From positions 85,656 to 149,655 of the forward strand of contig NZ_JAGPXE010000018.1 of NCBI RefSeq assembly GCF_018070075.1: a stretch of 64,000 bases of DNA, read 5' to 3'. The notes under the pieces were generated by a model. It ran no database searches. It saw only the letters and a program-made list of their open reading frames with translations, and was not told where the DNA came from. Origin of the DNA: Saccharopolyspora endophytica (GTDB lineage Bacteria > Actinomycetota > Actinomycetes > Mycobacteriales > Pseudonocardiaceae). Position 1 is the first letter of the stretch. Each line of letters opens with the position of its first letter. A program made the position numbers and the translations under genes. Shown in pieces: positions 52,199 through 61,026 of the stretch.

Positions 52199-53377
52199 CT
52201 AGGGGCAGGAGCGGGACAGGGTGGACAGCGGCAGCGAGGTGAAGGTCAGCCTCTCGGTGTAGTCCTGCTCGCCGACCTCCGCGAAGATTCCGACGCGGCC
52301 GTTGGGCAGCATGGTCATCACCGAGTAGCCCGAGGGACCGTCGTGGAGCTGGTGCTGCGCCGGCCAGGTGCTGCCGTTGTCGCAGCTGATCCGCACGGTG
52401 AGGTTCTCCCTGGCGGTCGTGCTCGCTGGATTGCTGAACAGCAGCCAGTCCTGTCGCGGACCTGTCGTCGTCGGGTTGACCCGGATCTCGTCGGCGTTGA
52501 CGCGGGGGTCGATGAGTTGCTCGTGGGGTACCGGGTCGCTGAAGTTGTGCCCACCGTCGCTGGAGGTCGACAGGAGGCGATTGGTGCCGTTGCCAGCCCT
52601 GCTGTTCTGCACGATCGTGCCGTCCGCGAGCTCCACCGGCTTGCTCTCGTCGGTTCCCGCGGCGAGAAGTTCACCGCGCTGCCAGGTGTTTCCGCGGTCA
52701 TCGCTGTAGATGTTGCCCGAGTGCACGGCGCCTTCGGCGTCCTTCACCACGATCGGCTGGATGAGCCGACCGCTCATCGTCCGCAGGCCACGCCCCGAGG
52801 AGGTGAACACGGCGCGCCAGCTCGGATCCTTGACCTGGGGGTTGAGGTCGACCGGCTCGCTCCAGGTGATCCCGTCGTCATCGCTGTGCATCACGCGCAC
52901 GTGCAGCGTGTTCGGGTCGTCCGGGTCGGAGGTACCGGGCTGGGAGTCCCAAAAACCGACGTTTCCCGCGCTGTAGGTGCAGAACAGGAAGATCCGGCCG
53001 GTGGACGGGTCGTTGACGAGGCTGGAGTCGCCGCACCCCTGCGGACCGGGATGGTTGACCACTTCGCGCGGCTCGCTCCAGGTGGCCCCGTTGTCGGTGC
53101 TGCGCCGCACGAGCACGTCGATGTCGCCCGGGAGATCGGAGGACTGGTTGTTGCGCTTGTCGAACGCGGCGAGCACGGTGCCCTCGCTCGTGGTGGTCAG
53201 TGCTGGGATCCGGTAGGTCACCGACGGCGGAGTGCTCACGGCCAGGTCGGTGGATTGGGCTGCGGGGGAAGGGGTTTCCGACGCCTGCGCGGATGCGTGG
53301 GTCAACGCGGGCAAGGCGGCGAAGGCGGCGGTCATCGCGACGGCGCGGCGAAATGAGCGTGAACGGATCGGTTCCAC
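52199..53377 (-). CDS. Secreted exo-alpha-sialidase (GH33-type)
   Basis: 392 residues from GTG 53377 (GAGGAG 7 bases ahead). Signal peptide 1-32. A six-bladed propeller is indicated by five Asp-boxes: STDNGATW (93), SDDDGITW (165), SDDRGNTW (225), SSDGGHNF (272) and SCDNGSTW (331). The F/YRIP arginine motif is YRIPAL (R56). Candidate catalytic residues are D81 (SSDLPGD), E244 (DESKPVEL), R260 (QNSR) and Y351 (GPSGYSV). It should release terminal sialic acids from glycans outside the cell. It stands at the edge of the uptake cluster and shares its operator sequence. Confidence 0.9.
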   Translation of the reverse strand: MEPIRSRSFRRAVAMTAAFAALPALTHASAQASETPSPAAQSTDLAVSTPPSVTYRIPALTTTSEGTVLAAFDKRNNQSSDLPGDIDVLVRRSTDNGATWSEPREVVNHPGPQGCGDSSLVNDPSTGRIFLFCTYSAGNVGFWDSQPGTSDPDDPNTLHVRVMHSDDDGITWSEPVDLNPQVKDPSWRAVFTSSGRGLRTMSGRLIQPIVVKDAEGAVHSGNIYSDDRGNTWQRGELLAAGTDESKPVELADGTIVQNSRAGNGTNRLLSTSSDGGHNFSDPVPHEQLIDPRVNADEIRVNPTTTGPRQDWLLFSNPASTTARENLTVRISCDNGSTWPAQHQLHDGPSGYSVMTMLPNGRVGIFAEVGEQDYTERLTFTSLPLSTLSRSCP

Positions 53378-53418
53378 GGTCGGACTCCTCGGGTGGTGGA
53401 CGACGCGGAGAAGAGATC

Positions 53419-53447
53419 AGAGGTAGAGAGATGACGTCATACCTCTT
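53419..53447. promoter_or_regulatory. Operator upstream of the sialidase gene
   Basis: AGAGGTA (53419-53425) and TACCTCT (53440-53446) are perfect inverted arms around the palindrome ATGACGTCAT (53431-53440). GACGTCATACCTCTT (53433-53447) matches 14 of 15 bases of the site at 54304 upstream of the importer. Probable binding site of the adjacent GntR/FCD protein. Confidence 0.65.
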
Positions 53448-53488
53448 GTTCGATGCCTGGATACTTAAGCAGCCCCCTGCGGTGACCG

Positions 53489-54244
53489 TCAAGATTCGCC
53501 GAGGCGCGCTCCTGAGGATTGCTCCTCGTTGCCCCCGCGGGCGAGCGCGAGGCGTTCCCGCACGGGGGAGTAGTGATCGTCGACCGCGCGGACGAACGCG
53601 CTGACGTCCCGTTCGCGCGCGGCTCCCACCATCCGGCGGTGCGCGTCGATCGTGGTGCGCTCGTCCTCGGGGGTGATCAGCTTCAGGTGCGGGGCGACGA
53701 TCGCGTAGACGTCCCAGAACGCCGAGGACAGCTGGTGGACGAGAGCGTTTCCCAGCGGTTCCACGAGCAGTGCGTGAAAGCTGCGGTCCGCCTCGGCGAA
53801 GCTCGTACCGGCTCGGGCGCAGGCCTGCATCTCGTCGACGAGTGAGTCCAATGTGTCCAGTTGTGGAGCGTCGATCGCGTTGATGATGCGTTCGGCCATG
53901 CCGCGTTCGATCAGCTCTCGCATGTCGACGAGGTCGGCCAGCGTCTGGAAGTCGTCGGCCGGGCTGAGCAAGCCGCGGAAGGTCAGTCCCTCCACGAGCG
54001 CCGAGAGGCTGAGGCGGCCGACGTAGGTGCCGTGGCCGTGCCGGACATCGACGATGTCGAGCGCGTTGAGCGTCTTCACCGCCTCCCGGATGCTCGTTCG
54101 CGAGGCGCCCAGCGCGTCGCACAGCTCGGCCTCGGTGGGCAGCGGATCACCTGGGCGCATCTTGTTCTCGAGGATGTAGTGCTTGATCCGCTCGGTGACC
54201 TCGTGGCCGCGCGCCGGTCTTCCGGAATGGGGCATTGGGGACAT
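53489..54244 (-). CDS. GntR-family regulator with FCD domain (FadR type)
   Basis: 251 residues from ATG 54244. N-terminal winged HTH (ERIKHYILENKMRPGDPLPTEAELCDALGASRTSIREAVKTLNALDIVDVRHGHGTYV) and C-terminal FCD domain at about 90-225 with DRSFHALLVEPLGN and DAHRRMVGAARERD carrying the metal His positions. This is the NanR-like class of sialic-acid repressors, among others. Located between the sialidase and the importer operon; it probably controls both through the shared 15-base site. Confidence 0.92.
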   Translation of the reverse strand: MSPMPHSGRPARGHEVTERIKHYILENKMRPGDPLPTEAELCDALGASRTSIREAVKTLNALDIVDVRHGHGTYVGRLSLSALVEGLTFRGLLSPADDFQTLADLVDMRELIERGMAERIINAIDAPQLDTLDSLVDEMQACARAGTSFAEADRSFHALLVEPLGNALVHQLSSAFWDVYAIVAPHLKLITPEDERTTIDAHRRMVGAARERDVSAFVRAVDDHYSPVRERLALARGGNEEQSSGARLGES

Positions 54245-54303
54245 CGGCAACCCTTGACCTCCCTGGTGAGTGCGATTACGGTCACATCTTATCACCTTTG
54301 TCG

Positions 54304-54318
54304 GACGTCATACGTCTT
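54304..54318. promoter_or_regulatory. Operator in the gap between the GntR gene and the importer operon
   Basis: GACGTCATACGTCTT, 14 of 15 bases identical with the sialidase site at 53433. It sits inside CGGAC...GTCCG flanks (54302-54306, 54321-54325) and carries a CATA-N5-TATG dyad. It is 26 bases upstream of the importer start codon and 60 bases upstream of the GntR start. Confidence 0.65.
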
Positions 54319-54343
54319 ATGTCCGCAGCTCCCGGGAGGCAAC

Positions 54344-55936
54344 GTGCCGGACCAGATTCGCGCGGCCCTCGATCGCCGCAACTTCCTCCGATTAGTGGGA
54401 ACCATCAGCGCCGCAAGTGCTTTCACAGGCGGTTTGGCGGCCTGTGGTGGGCCATCGTCGACCACCGGCGCAGGTTCCGGCGGTGACGTGAACACCATCG
54501 AAGCGGGGATCTCCTACGGCCTGTCCACCGGATTCGATCCGATGACCTCGTCCGGTGCCACGCCCGTCGCGGCGAACATGCACGTGTTCGAGGCCTTGGT
54601 CGACCTGGACCCGGTCACCGGTCAGCCCTACCCCGCGCTGGCCACCGCGATGCCGCAGAAGACCGGTGACACCACCTACCAGGTGTCTCTGCGGGAAGGG
54701 GCCGTGTTCCACGACGGCTCACCGGTCACCGCGGACGACGTGGCGTTCAGCTTCAACCGCGTGCTGGATCCGGCCAACGATTCGTTGATGGCGCAGTTCG
54801 TGCCGTTCCTCGCCGAGGTGCGGGTCGTCGACCCGGCGACGGTTGAATTCGTCCTCCAGCACCCCTTCGAGCTCTTCCAGAGCCGCGTGTCGGTGATCAA
54901 GATCGTGCCGCGCAAGGTCGTGGAGGCCGATCCGGAGGGATTCGACGCCAAGCCCGTGGGTTCGGGGCCGTTCCAACTGGTCGAGGCCACCCGCGAGGAC
55001 AAGATCGTCTTCAAGAAGTGGGAGCGCTACAACGGTCCCAAGCCCGCCAAGGTGCAGAACATGGTCTGGCGGTTGCTGTCCGACCCCTCGGCTCGGGTGA
55101 GCGCGTTGGAGTCGGGTCGGGTGCTGGCCATCGAGGACGTCCCGGTCATCGACATCGAGCGCATGCGGGCCAAGGCGAATGTCGAGTCCGTGCAGTCGTT
55201 CGGGCAGCTCTTCCTGATGTTCAACTGCGCTCAGGCCCCGTTCTCGGACAAGCGGGTGCGCCAGGCGCTGCACTACGGCATCGACACCGACAAGATCGTG
55301 CAGACCGCGATGGTCGGCAACGGCTCCGCCGCCACCAGTTACCTGCACCGGACCCACCCGGACCACCGCGAGGCCGGCACCGTCTACCGGCACGATCCGG
55401 AACGGGCGAAGCGGCTGCTCGCCGAGGCCGGGGTGTCCAACCTGTCGTTGACCCTCATGACCACCGACACCGGGTGGGTCAAGGACATCGCGCCCCTGAT
55501 CAAGGAGAGCTGGGACGCCATCGGCGTGCCGACCCAGCTGGACGTCGCCGCGTCGTCCGGCCAGTACAACAAGGTGGAGTCCGGGGCTTTTCAGGTGATG
55601 GCCGCGCCGGGCGACCCCTCGGTGTTCGGCACGGACACCGACCTGCTTCTGAGCTGGTTCTTCACGAGTTCGACGTGGAGCGAGAAGCGGTTCCGCTGGG
55701 CCGGTAGTCCCGCGCACGACGAGGTGCTCGATCTCATGGGCCGAGCCTCGCGCACTGCCGATGCGAACGCCCGGAAGCAGTTGTGGGGCCAAGTCATCGA
55801 CATCATCTCGGACGAGGCACCGCTCTACCCGATCGTGCACCGCAAGCTGCCGACCGCGTGGGACCAATCCGGGTTGCCCGGCTTCCGGCCGATCCCGACC
55901 ACCGGTCTGTCCTTCCTGGACGTCGGTCGCGCCTGA
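54344..55936 (+). CDS. ABC importer substrate-binding lipoprotein (peptide/sialic-acid family 5)
   Basis: 530 residues from GTG 54344 (GGGAGG 5 bases ahead). The N-terminus has a twin-arginine-like RRNFLRLVG (11-19) and a lipobox LAAC with Cys34, so it is an exported lipoprotein. The SBP_bac_5 domain covers the rest (YQVSLREGAVFHDGSPVTADDVAFSFNRVLDP, KPVGSGPFQLVEA, VRQALHYGIDTDKIV). Family 5 proteins bind peptides, nickel or sugar acids; the sialic-acid transporters SatA and SiaE belong here. Context favours a sialic acid. Confidence 0.9.
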   Translation: MPDQIRAALDRRNFLRLVGTISAASAFTGGLAACGGPSSTTGAGSGGDVNTIEAGISYGLSTGFDPMTSSGATPVAANMHVFEALVDLDPVTGQPYPALATAMPQKTGDTTYQVSLREGAVFHDGSPVTADDVAFSFNRVLDPANDSLMAQFVPFLAEVRVVDPATVEFVLQHPFELFQSRVSVIKIVPRKVVEADPEGFDAKPVGSGPFQLVEATREDKIVFKKWERYNGPKPAKVQNMVWRLLSDPSARVSALESGRVLAIEDVPVIDIERMRAKANVESVQSFGQLFLMFNCAQAPFSDKRVRQALHYGIDTDKIVQTAMVGNGSAATSYLHRTHPDHREAGTVYRHDPERAKRLLAEAGVSNLSLTLMTTDTGWVKDIAPLIKESWDAIGVPTQLDVAASSGQYNKVESGAFQVMAAPGDPSVFGTDTDLLLSWFFTSSTWSEKRFRWAGSPAHDEVLDLMGRASRTADANARKQLWGQVIDIISDEAPLYPIVHRKLPTAWDQSGLPGFRPIPTTGLSFLDVGRA

Positions 55937-56084
55937 AGGTCCCCTGCGACTCGTCGTGGGCGATTCCTGAAACCCCACCTGGTACGGGATCACCGGGCAA
56001 TGTTCGAAAACCCGGCAGCAGACCCGATGTCGCGACGGTGGCGCGCGCTCGCGGCGGCTCGAGGCGAAGACCGGAACAGGCACC

Positions 56085-56165
56085 GAACTTCCCCAGCCGA
56101 GGTGGGCTGCCGCCGCGGTCGCTCCACGGCGCCCCACCTCAACTCGGCCGGCTCAGGGGAAGTTC
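56085..56165 (+). other. Intercistronic stem-loop between binding protein and permease genes
   Basis: GAACTTCCCC (56085-56094) pairs with GGGGAAGTTC (56156-56165), and GAGGTGGG (56099-56106) with CCCACCTC (56133-56140), in nested order. The 278-base gap here is unusually long for this operon. Such structures often stabilise the binding-protein message or limit read-through into the permeases. Confidence 0.6.
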
Positions 56166-56214
56166 GCAGCGAGCGAGCGGTCCTTCCACCGCCGACGAAA
56201 GCTAGGACACCCAA

Positions 56215-57165
56215 ATGGTCTCATTCCTGCGGCTCGCAGTCCGCCGCATAGCAGTGTTGCCGGTGATGGTTCTCGGCGTCACCCTCCTCGTCTTCGTGGT
56301 GCTCCAGTTCTCGCCGGTCGATCCGGCGATGACGGCGTTGGGGCAGGGTTCCTCCCAGCAAGCCCGCGCGGCGTGGCGGGCGGAGCACGGGCTCGACGAT
56401 CCGGTTCCGGTGCAGTACCTGCGCTTCCTGGGCCAGCTGCTCCAGGGAGATCTCGGTATGACGGCGCCGCCCAGCCAGCCGGTCGCCGATCGGATCGCCG
56501 TCGCCTTCCCGCTGACCGTGCAACTGACCGCGCTCGGCCTCGGCCTGGCCGTGGTGCTCGCCGTGATCATGGGTGTGACGGCGGCCGTGAACCGGGACCG
56601 GTGGCCGGACCAGGTGATTCGCCTGGTCTCCGTCGCCGGGGTCGCGATTCCTTCCTTCTGGCTCGGGATCGTTCTGATCCAGCAGTTCGCGCTGAACACG
56701 TCGATCTTCCCCACCGGCGGGTACACCAACCCCGGGGACTCCTTCGGCGGTTGGCTCTCCACGATGGCCTTGCCGGCGATCGCGCTCGCGCTCCCGGTGG
56801 CGGCCTCGTTGTCCCGTCTGGTGCGCACCTCGATGATCAACGAACTCGACCGGAACTACGTCCGCACCGCCACCGGCAACGGGCTGCCCCGATGGCTCGT
56901 GCTCCGCGCGGTACTGCGCAACGCGATGCTCACGCCCCTGACCGTGCTGGGGCTGCGGGTGGCCTACCTGCTCGGCGGGGCCGTGGTCATCGAAACCATC
57001 TTCGACCTGCCCGGGATGGGCAAGTTGATCCTGGAAGGGGTCACGGGCAACGACACGGCTCTGGTGCAGGGCGTGGTGCTGGTCATCGCGATGGCCTTCC
57101 TGGCCGTGAACCTCGTCGTCGACCTGATGTACCTGCTGGTCAACCCGCGAATCAGGACGGTGTGA
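56215..57165 (+). CDS. ABC importer permease, DppB type
   Basis: 316 residues, six hydrophobic helices. The first-helix region AVRRIAVLPVMVLGVTLLVFVVLQFSPVDPA and the BPD signature RTATGNGLPRWLVLRAVLRNAMLTPLTVLGL are those of dipeptide-type inner-membrane subunits. The start ATG 56215 has only AGGA about 8 bases upstream. It pairs with the permease half of the next, fused subunit. Confidence 0.93.
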   Translation: MVSFLRLAVRRIAVLPVMVLGVTLLVFVVLQFSPVDPAMTALGQGSSQQARAAWRAEHGLDDPVPVQYLRFLGQLLQGDLGMTAPPSQPVADRIAVAFPLTVQLTALGLGLAVVLAVIMGVTAAVNRDRWPDQVIRLVSVAGVAIPSFWLGIVLIQQFALNTSIFPTGGYTNPGDSFGGWLSTMALPAIALALPVAASLSRLVRTSMINELDRNYVRTATGNGLPRWLVLRAVLRNAMLTPLTVLGLRVAYLLGGAVVIETIFDLPGMGKLILEGVTGNDTALVQGVVLVIAMAFLAVNLVVDLMYLLVNPRIRTV

Positions 57166-57166
57166 C

Positions 57167-59107
57167 ATGCGCGGACGCCTAGCCACGAAGCTGTCCCGGC
57201 CGGGGATCCGGTTCCGCTCGCTCCCAATGCGCTCCCGCATCGCGCTGGGTCTGCTCGCCGTCGTCGCGCTGGCCGCGGTGCTGGCGCCCTTCCTTGCGGT
57301 CGACCCGTTGCAGACCGGTGCCCCGGCGCAGCCGCCCAGCGGTGAGCACCCCTTCGGCACCGATCGCGCCGGTCGGGACGTGTTCTCCCGCGTCATGCAC
57401 GGCGGGCAGTACTCCCTCGTGATCGGCCTCGGTGCCACGCTGTTCGCTCTTGTGCTGGGCGGTGCGCTGGGCGCGCTCGCCGCCACGTCGAAGAAGTGGA
57501 TCGACGAAGCGCTGATGCGGGCGCTGGACGTGGTCATGGCCTTCCCCGGCATCGCCTTGGCCGCGGTGCTGGTGGCGGTGTTCGGCACCAGCATTCCGGT
57601 GCTGATCACGACGATCGCCGTCGTCTACGTCCCGCAGCTGGCCCGAGTGGTGCGCGCCAACGTCCTGGCCCAGTACGGCGAGGACTACGTGGCGGCCGAG
57701 CAGGTGATCGGCGCGAAGCGCTCCTACATCGTCGTCAGGCACGTGGCGATCAACTGCGCAGCACCGGTGCTGGTGTTCGCCACGATCCTCGTCGCGGACG
57801 CGATCATCCTCGAGGCGAGCCTGTCGTTCCTCGGAGCGGGCGTTCAGGACCCGGCACCGTCGTGGGGCAACGTCCTGTCCTACGGCAGGCAGATCCTGCT
57901 CTCCGGTGGTTGGTGGGCGACCCTCTTCCCCGGCTTGGCGATGCTGCTGACCGTGCTGGCGCTGAACATCCTCGCCGAGGGCATGACCGACGCCTCGGCA
58001 TCCGCCGCGGACTCCGATCAGGACGGCTCCAACCGCGAGGAGCGCACCGCGGAAGGCGGGGAGGCTCCCCCGGAGGCACTGGCACTGCTGTCCGAGCGGG
58101 CGCGCAGCAGGCAGCCGCGGGTGGCGCCGCTGCCCGACGACGCCCCGGAACTGCTCGCCGTGCGCGACCTGTCGATCCGGTTCCCGGACCGCTACGGCGA
58201 TGTCGCCGTCGTCGACGGGCTGTCGTTCACCGTGCGGGAAGGCGAAACGCTCGGCCTGGTGGGGGAGTCCGGCTGCGGGAAGAGCATCACCAGCCTGGCG
58301 ATCACCGGGTTGCTGGCCCGCAACGCCGAGGTCAGCGGTCGGATCGAATACCGCGGGCAAGACCTGCTGACGATGTCGTCGGCGCAGCGCCGGGCGTTGG
58401 CCGGTCACGAGATCGCCATGGTCTACCAGGACGCGCTGTCCTCGCTGAACCCCTCCGTCCTGGTCGGCAAGCAGCTCAAGCAGCTGACTTCGCGTGGGGC
58501 CGCGAGCACTCCCGCCGAACTGCTGGAGCTGGTCGGACTCGCGCCCGAGCGCACCCTGCGCAGCTTCCCGCACGAGCTCTCCGGCGGGCAGCGCCAGCGG
58601 GTGCTCATCGCCATGGCGCTCTCGCGCAACCCGCGGCTGCTCATCGCCGACGAACCGACCACAGCGCTCGACGTCACCGTCCAGGCCCAGATCGTCGAGC
58701 TGCTGGAGCGGCTGCGAGACGAGCTGGGGTTCGCGATGGTGCTCGTCTCGCACGACCTCGCCCTGGTCGGGGACCTCGCGCACAACCTGGCCGTGATGTA
58801 CGCGGGTCAGATCGCCGAGGTCGGTGGTACCCGCGCGGTGCTGGCCGATCCGGCGCACCACTACAGCCGCGGCCTCATCGGCTCAGTGGCCTCGCTGGAG
58901 TCCGGCGCGACCCGGCTGCACCAGATCCGCGGCGTCGTCCCGGCGCCGGGGGAGTGGGACGCGGGCTGCCGGTTCGCCTCCCGCTGCGCGGCGGCCACCG
59001 ACCTGTGCCGCGACGCCAAGCCCGGCCTCACCGCGCGCGGCACCGACCACGTCCTGGCCTGCCACCACCCCGCTGGTTCGGCGGTCCTGGAAGGGAGCAA
59101 GCCTTGA
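57167..59107 (+). CDS. Fused ABC permease (DppC type) and ATPase (DppD type)
   Basis: 646 residues in one frame. Residues 1-275 are a DppC permease: HPFGTDRAGRDVFSRVMHGG and the BPD loop YVAAEQVIGAKRSYIVVRHV. Residues 276-325 are an acidic linker. Residues 326-646 are an ATPase: Walker A GESGCGKS (366-373), signature ELSGGQRQRVLIAMAL, Walker B RLLIADEPTTALD, and the C-terminal Cys-rich oligopeptide/dipeptide tail (CRFASRCAAATDLC). Normally these are two genes. One base lies between the upstream stop and this start. Confidence 0.92.
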   Translation: MRGRLATKLSRPGIRFRSLPMRSRIALGLLAVVALAAVLAPFLAVDPLQTGAPAQPPSGEHPFGTDRAGRDVFSRVMHGGQYSLVIGLGATLFALVLGGALGALAATSKKWIDEALMRALDVVMAFPGIALAAVLVAVFGTSIPVLITTIAVVYVPQLARVVRANVLAQYGEDYVAAEQVIGAKRSYIVVRHVAINCAAPVLVFATILVADAIILEASLSFLGAGVQDPAPSWGNVLSYGRQILLSGGWWATLFPGLAMLLTVLALNILAEGMTDASASAADSDQDGSNREERTAEGGEAPPEALALLSERARSRQPRVAPLPDDAPELLAVRDLSIRFPDRYGDVAVVDGLSFTVREGETLGLVGESGCGKSITSLAITGLLARNAEVSGRIEYRGQDLLTMSSAQRRALAGHEIAMVYQDALSSLNPSVLVGKQLKQLTSRGAASTPAELLELVGLAPERTLRSFPHELSGGQRQRVLIAMALSRNPRLLIADEPTTALDVTVQAQIVELLERLRDELGFAMVLVSHDLALVGDLAHNLAVMYAGQIAEVGGTRAVLADPAHHYSRGLIGSVASLESGATRLHQIRGVVPAPGEWDAGCRFASRCAAATDLCRDAKPGLTARGTDHVLACHHPAGSAVLEGSKP

Positions 59108-60069
59108 TCGAGCTCGACGGCGTGCACGTTCGGCACCGTTCCCGCAGCGGCGGGGTGTTCCACCGAGAGCGGGTGCACGCGCTGACCGATGCGAACCTGA
59201 CGGTGCGGCAGGGCGAAGTGCTCGGCGTGGTCGGCGAGTCCGGCTGCGGCAAGTCCACGCTGGCCAAGGTCCTGGTGGGCTTGCAGAAACCCACCGCGGG
59301 CACGGTCAACTTCCACGGCCACGACCTGTGGTCGATGCCGGTCGCCCGCCGGAGGCGCGAGTTCGGCGCCGAGGTCGGCGTGATCTTCCAGGACCCGGCC
59401 ACAGCGCTGAACCCGAGGTTGACGGTCGGCCGGATCCTGCGGGACCCGCTCGACGTCCACCAGCGCGGCACGCCGAAACAACGCGGCGAACGCGTCGAGG
59501 AGCTGCTCGACCTGGTCGGCCTGCCCGACCACGTGATCGGTGCGCTGTCCGGCCAGCTCTCCGGCGGTCAGCGGCAGCGGGTGGCCATCGCGCGCGCCCT
59601 CGCGCTCGGCCCGAAGCTCGTCGTGGCGGACGAGCCGACCAGCGCGCTGGACGTCTCGGTGCGCGCTCAGGTGCTCAACCTGCTCGTTGACCTGCGCGAA
59701 ACGCTGAACCTGGGCATGGTCTTCATCTCCCACGACATCCAGACCGTCCGATACCTGGCCGATCGCATCGCGGTGATCTACCTCGGACGCGTCGTCGAGG
59801 AGGGGCCGACCGCCGACGTCGTCGGCGAGACCGCCCACCCGTACACCGAAGCGCTGTTCTCGGCCACGCCGAGCCTGCTCGACAAGACCGAGCGCATCGT
59901 GCTCACCGGCACGGTCCCGTCGGCCACCAGCCCACCCAGCGGATGTCCGTTCCGCACCCGCTGCGGTCGGGCGGACGACGCCTGCGCCGCTGCGTTCCCA
60001 GCGGAATCGGCCCGCGACGGGCACCGCTGGCACTGCATCCACCCCGTTCCCGCGAGGAGTGCTTCGTGA
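59104..60069 (+). CDS. ABC importer ATPase, DppF type
   Basis: 321 residues from TTG 59104 overlapping the upstream stop (TTGA), with GGGAG 6 bases ahead. Walker A GESGCGKSTLAKVLVG, signature QLSGGQRQRVAIARAL, Walker B KLVVADEPTSALD, H-loop FISHDIQTVRYLAD, and the C-terminal CPFRTRCGRADDAC tail typical of oligopeptide-family ATPases. Works as the second ATPase beside the fused subunit. Confidence 0.94.
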   Translation: MIELDGVHVRHRSRSGGVFHRERVHALTDANLTVRQGEVLGVVGESGCGKSTLAKVLVGLQKPTAGTVNFHGHDLWSMPVARRRREFGAEVGVIFQDPATALNPRLTVGRILRDPLDVHQRGTPKQRGERVEELLDLVGLPDHVIGALSGQLSGGQRQRVAIARALALGPKLVVADEPTSALDVSVRAQVLNLLVDLRETLNLGMVFISHDIQTVRYLADRIAVIYLGRVVEEGPTADVVGETAHPYTEALFSATPSLLDKTERIVLTGTVPSATSPPSGCPFRTRCGRADDACAAAFPAESARDGHRWHCIHPVPARSAS

Positions 60070-60995
60070 TCGCCCGAAAACCCCGCTACACGGGTGTGAT
60101 CCCGCCTGTTGTCACCCCGCTCACCGACGACGGTGACATCGACGTCGGATCCCTGGAGCGGTTGGTCGCCTTCCTCATCGACGGCGGGGTGAGCGGACTG
60201 TTCGCCCTGGGGAGTTCCGGCGAGGTCGCCTACCTCACCGACGCCCAGCGCCGACAGGTGCTCGACGTCATCATCGGTGCCGCGGCCGGGCAGGTCCCGG
60301 TCGTCGCGGGCGCCATCGACACCACCACGAAGCGGGTGGTCGAGCGGGCGCGTGCGGCGCAGGAGCAGGGTGCCGACGCCGTGGTGGCGACCGCTCCGTT
60401 CTACGTCCGCACCGACGACGACGAGACCGACCGGCACTTCCGGGAGATCGCCGGCGCGATCGACATCCCGCTGATCGCTTACGACGTTCCGGTCGCCGTC
60501 GGCCGGAAGCTCGACACGGCACGCGTGCTAGCACTGGCCGAAAGCGGCGTGCTGGCCGGGATCAAGGACTCCAGCGGCGACGACGTCGGGCTGCGCAGGC
60601 TCACCCTCGGTGCCGCGGGGTTTCCCGACTTCGCCGTCCTGACCGGTCATGAAGTGGTAGTGGACGGCGCCATGATGTCCGGTGTGGACGGTGCGGTTCC
60701 CGGGCTGGCGAACGTGGACCCGCACGGATACCACGCGTTGCTGAAAGCCGGTGGTGCGCAGGACTGGGCGCGTGCCAAGCAGGAGCAGGACCGCTTGGCG
60801 GACCTGTTCGGCATCGTCGACGTCGCGCGGCGCGGCACCGCTTCGGCCAGCGCGGCGGGACTCGGCGCGTTCAAGACCGCGCTCGTGCTGCGCGGAATCA
60901 TCGCCGGCAACGCGATGTGCTCGCCGATGCGTGCCCTCGACGAATCCGAGAGCCGTTCCATCGCGGCGATCCTGCAGCGCACCGGAGTGCTCTGA
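60066..60995 (+). CDS. NanA/DapA-family class I aldolase, putative N-acetylneuraminate lyase
   Basis: 309 residues from GTG 60066, overlapping the ATPase stop by 4 bases (AGGAG 7 bases ahead). DHDPS/NAL TIM barrel: GSSGE at 49-53, catalytic Tyr139 (IAYDVPVAVG) and Schiff-base Lys167 (GIKDSSGDD). These positions are within two residues of E. coli NanA (Y137, K165 from memory). The family includes N-acetylneuraminate lyase, KDG aldolase and dihydrodipicolinate synthase. Translational coupling to the importer and the nearby sialidase favour a sialic-acid lyase. Confidence 0.85.
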   Translation: MIARKPRYTGVIPPVVTPLTDDGDIDVGSLERLVAFLIDGGVSGLFALGSSGEVAYLTDAQRRQVLDVIIGAAAGQVPVVAGAIDTTTKRVVERARAAQEQGADAVVATAPFYVRTDDDETDRHFREIAGAIDIPLIAYDVPVAVGRKLDTARVLALAESGVLAGIKDSSGDDVGLRRLTLGAAGFPDFAVLTGHEVVVDGAMMSGVDGAVPGLANVDPHGYHALLKAGGAQDWARAKQEQDRLADLFGIVDVARRGTASASAAGLGAFKTALVLRGIIAGNAMCSPMRALDESESRSIAAILQRTGVL

Positions 60996-61026
60996 TGGTC
61001 ATCGCCGGAGGAGGGAGGGGTCCGCG

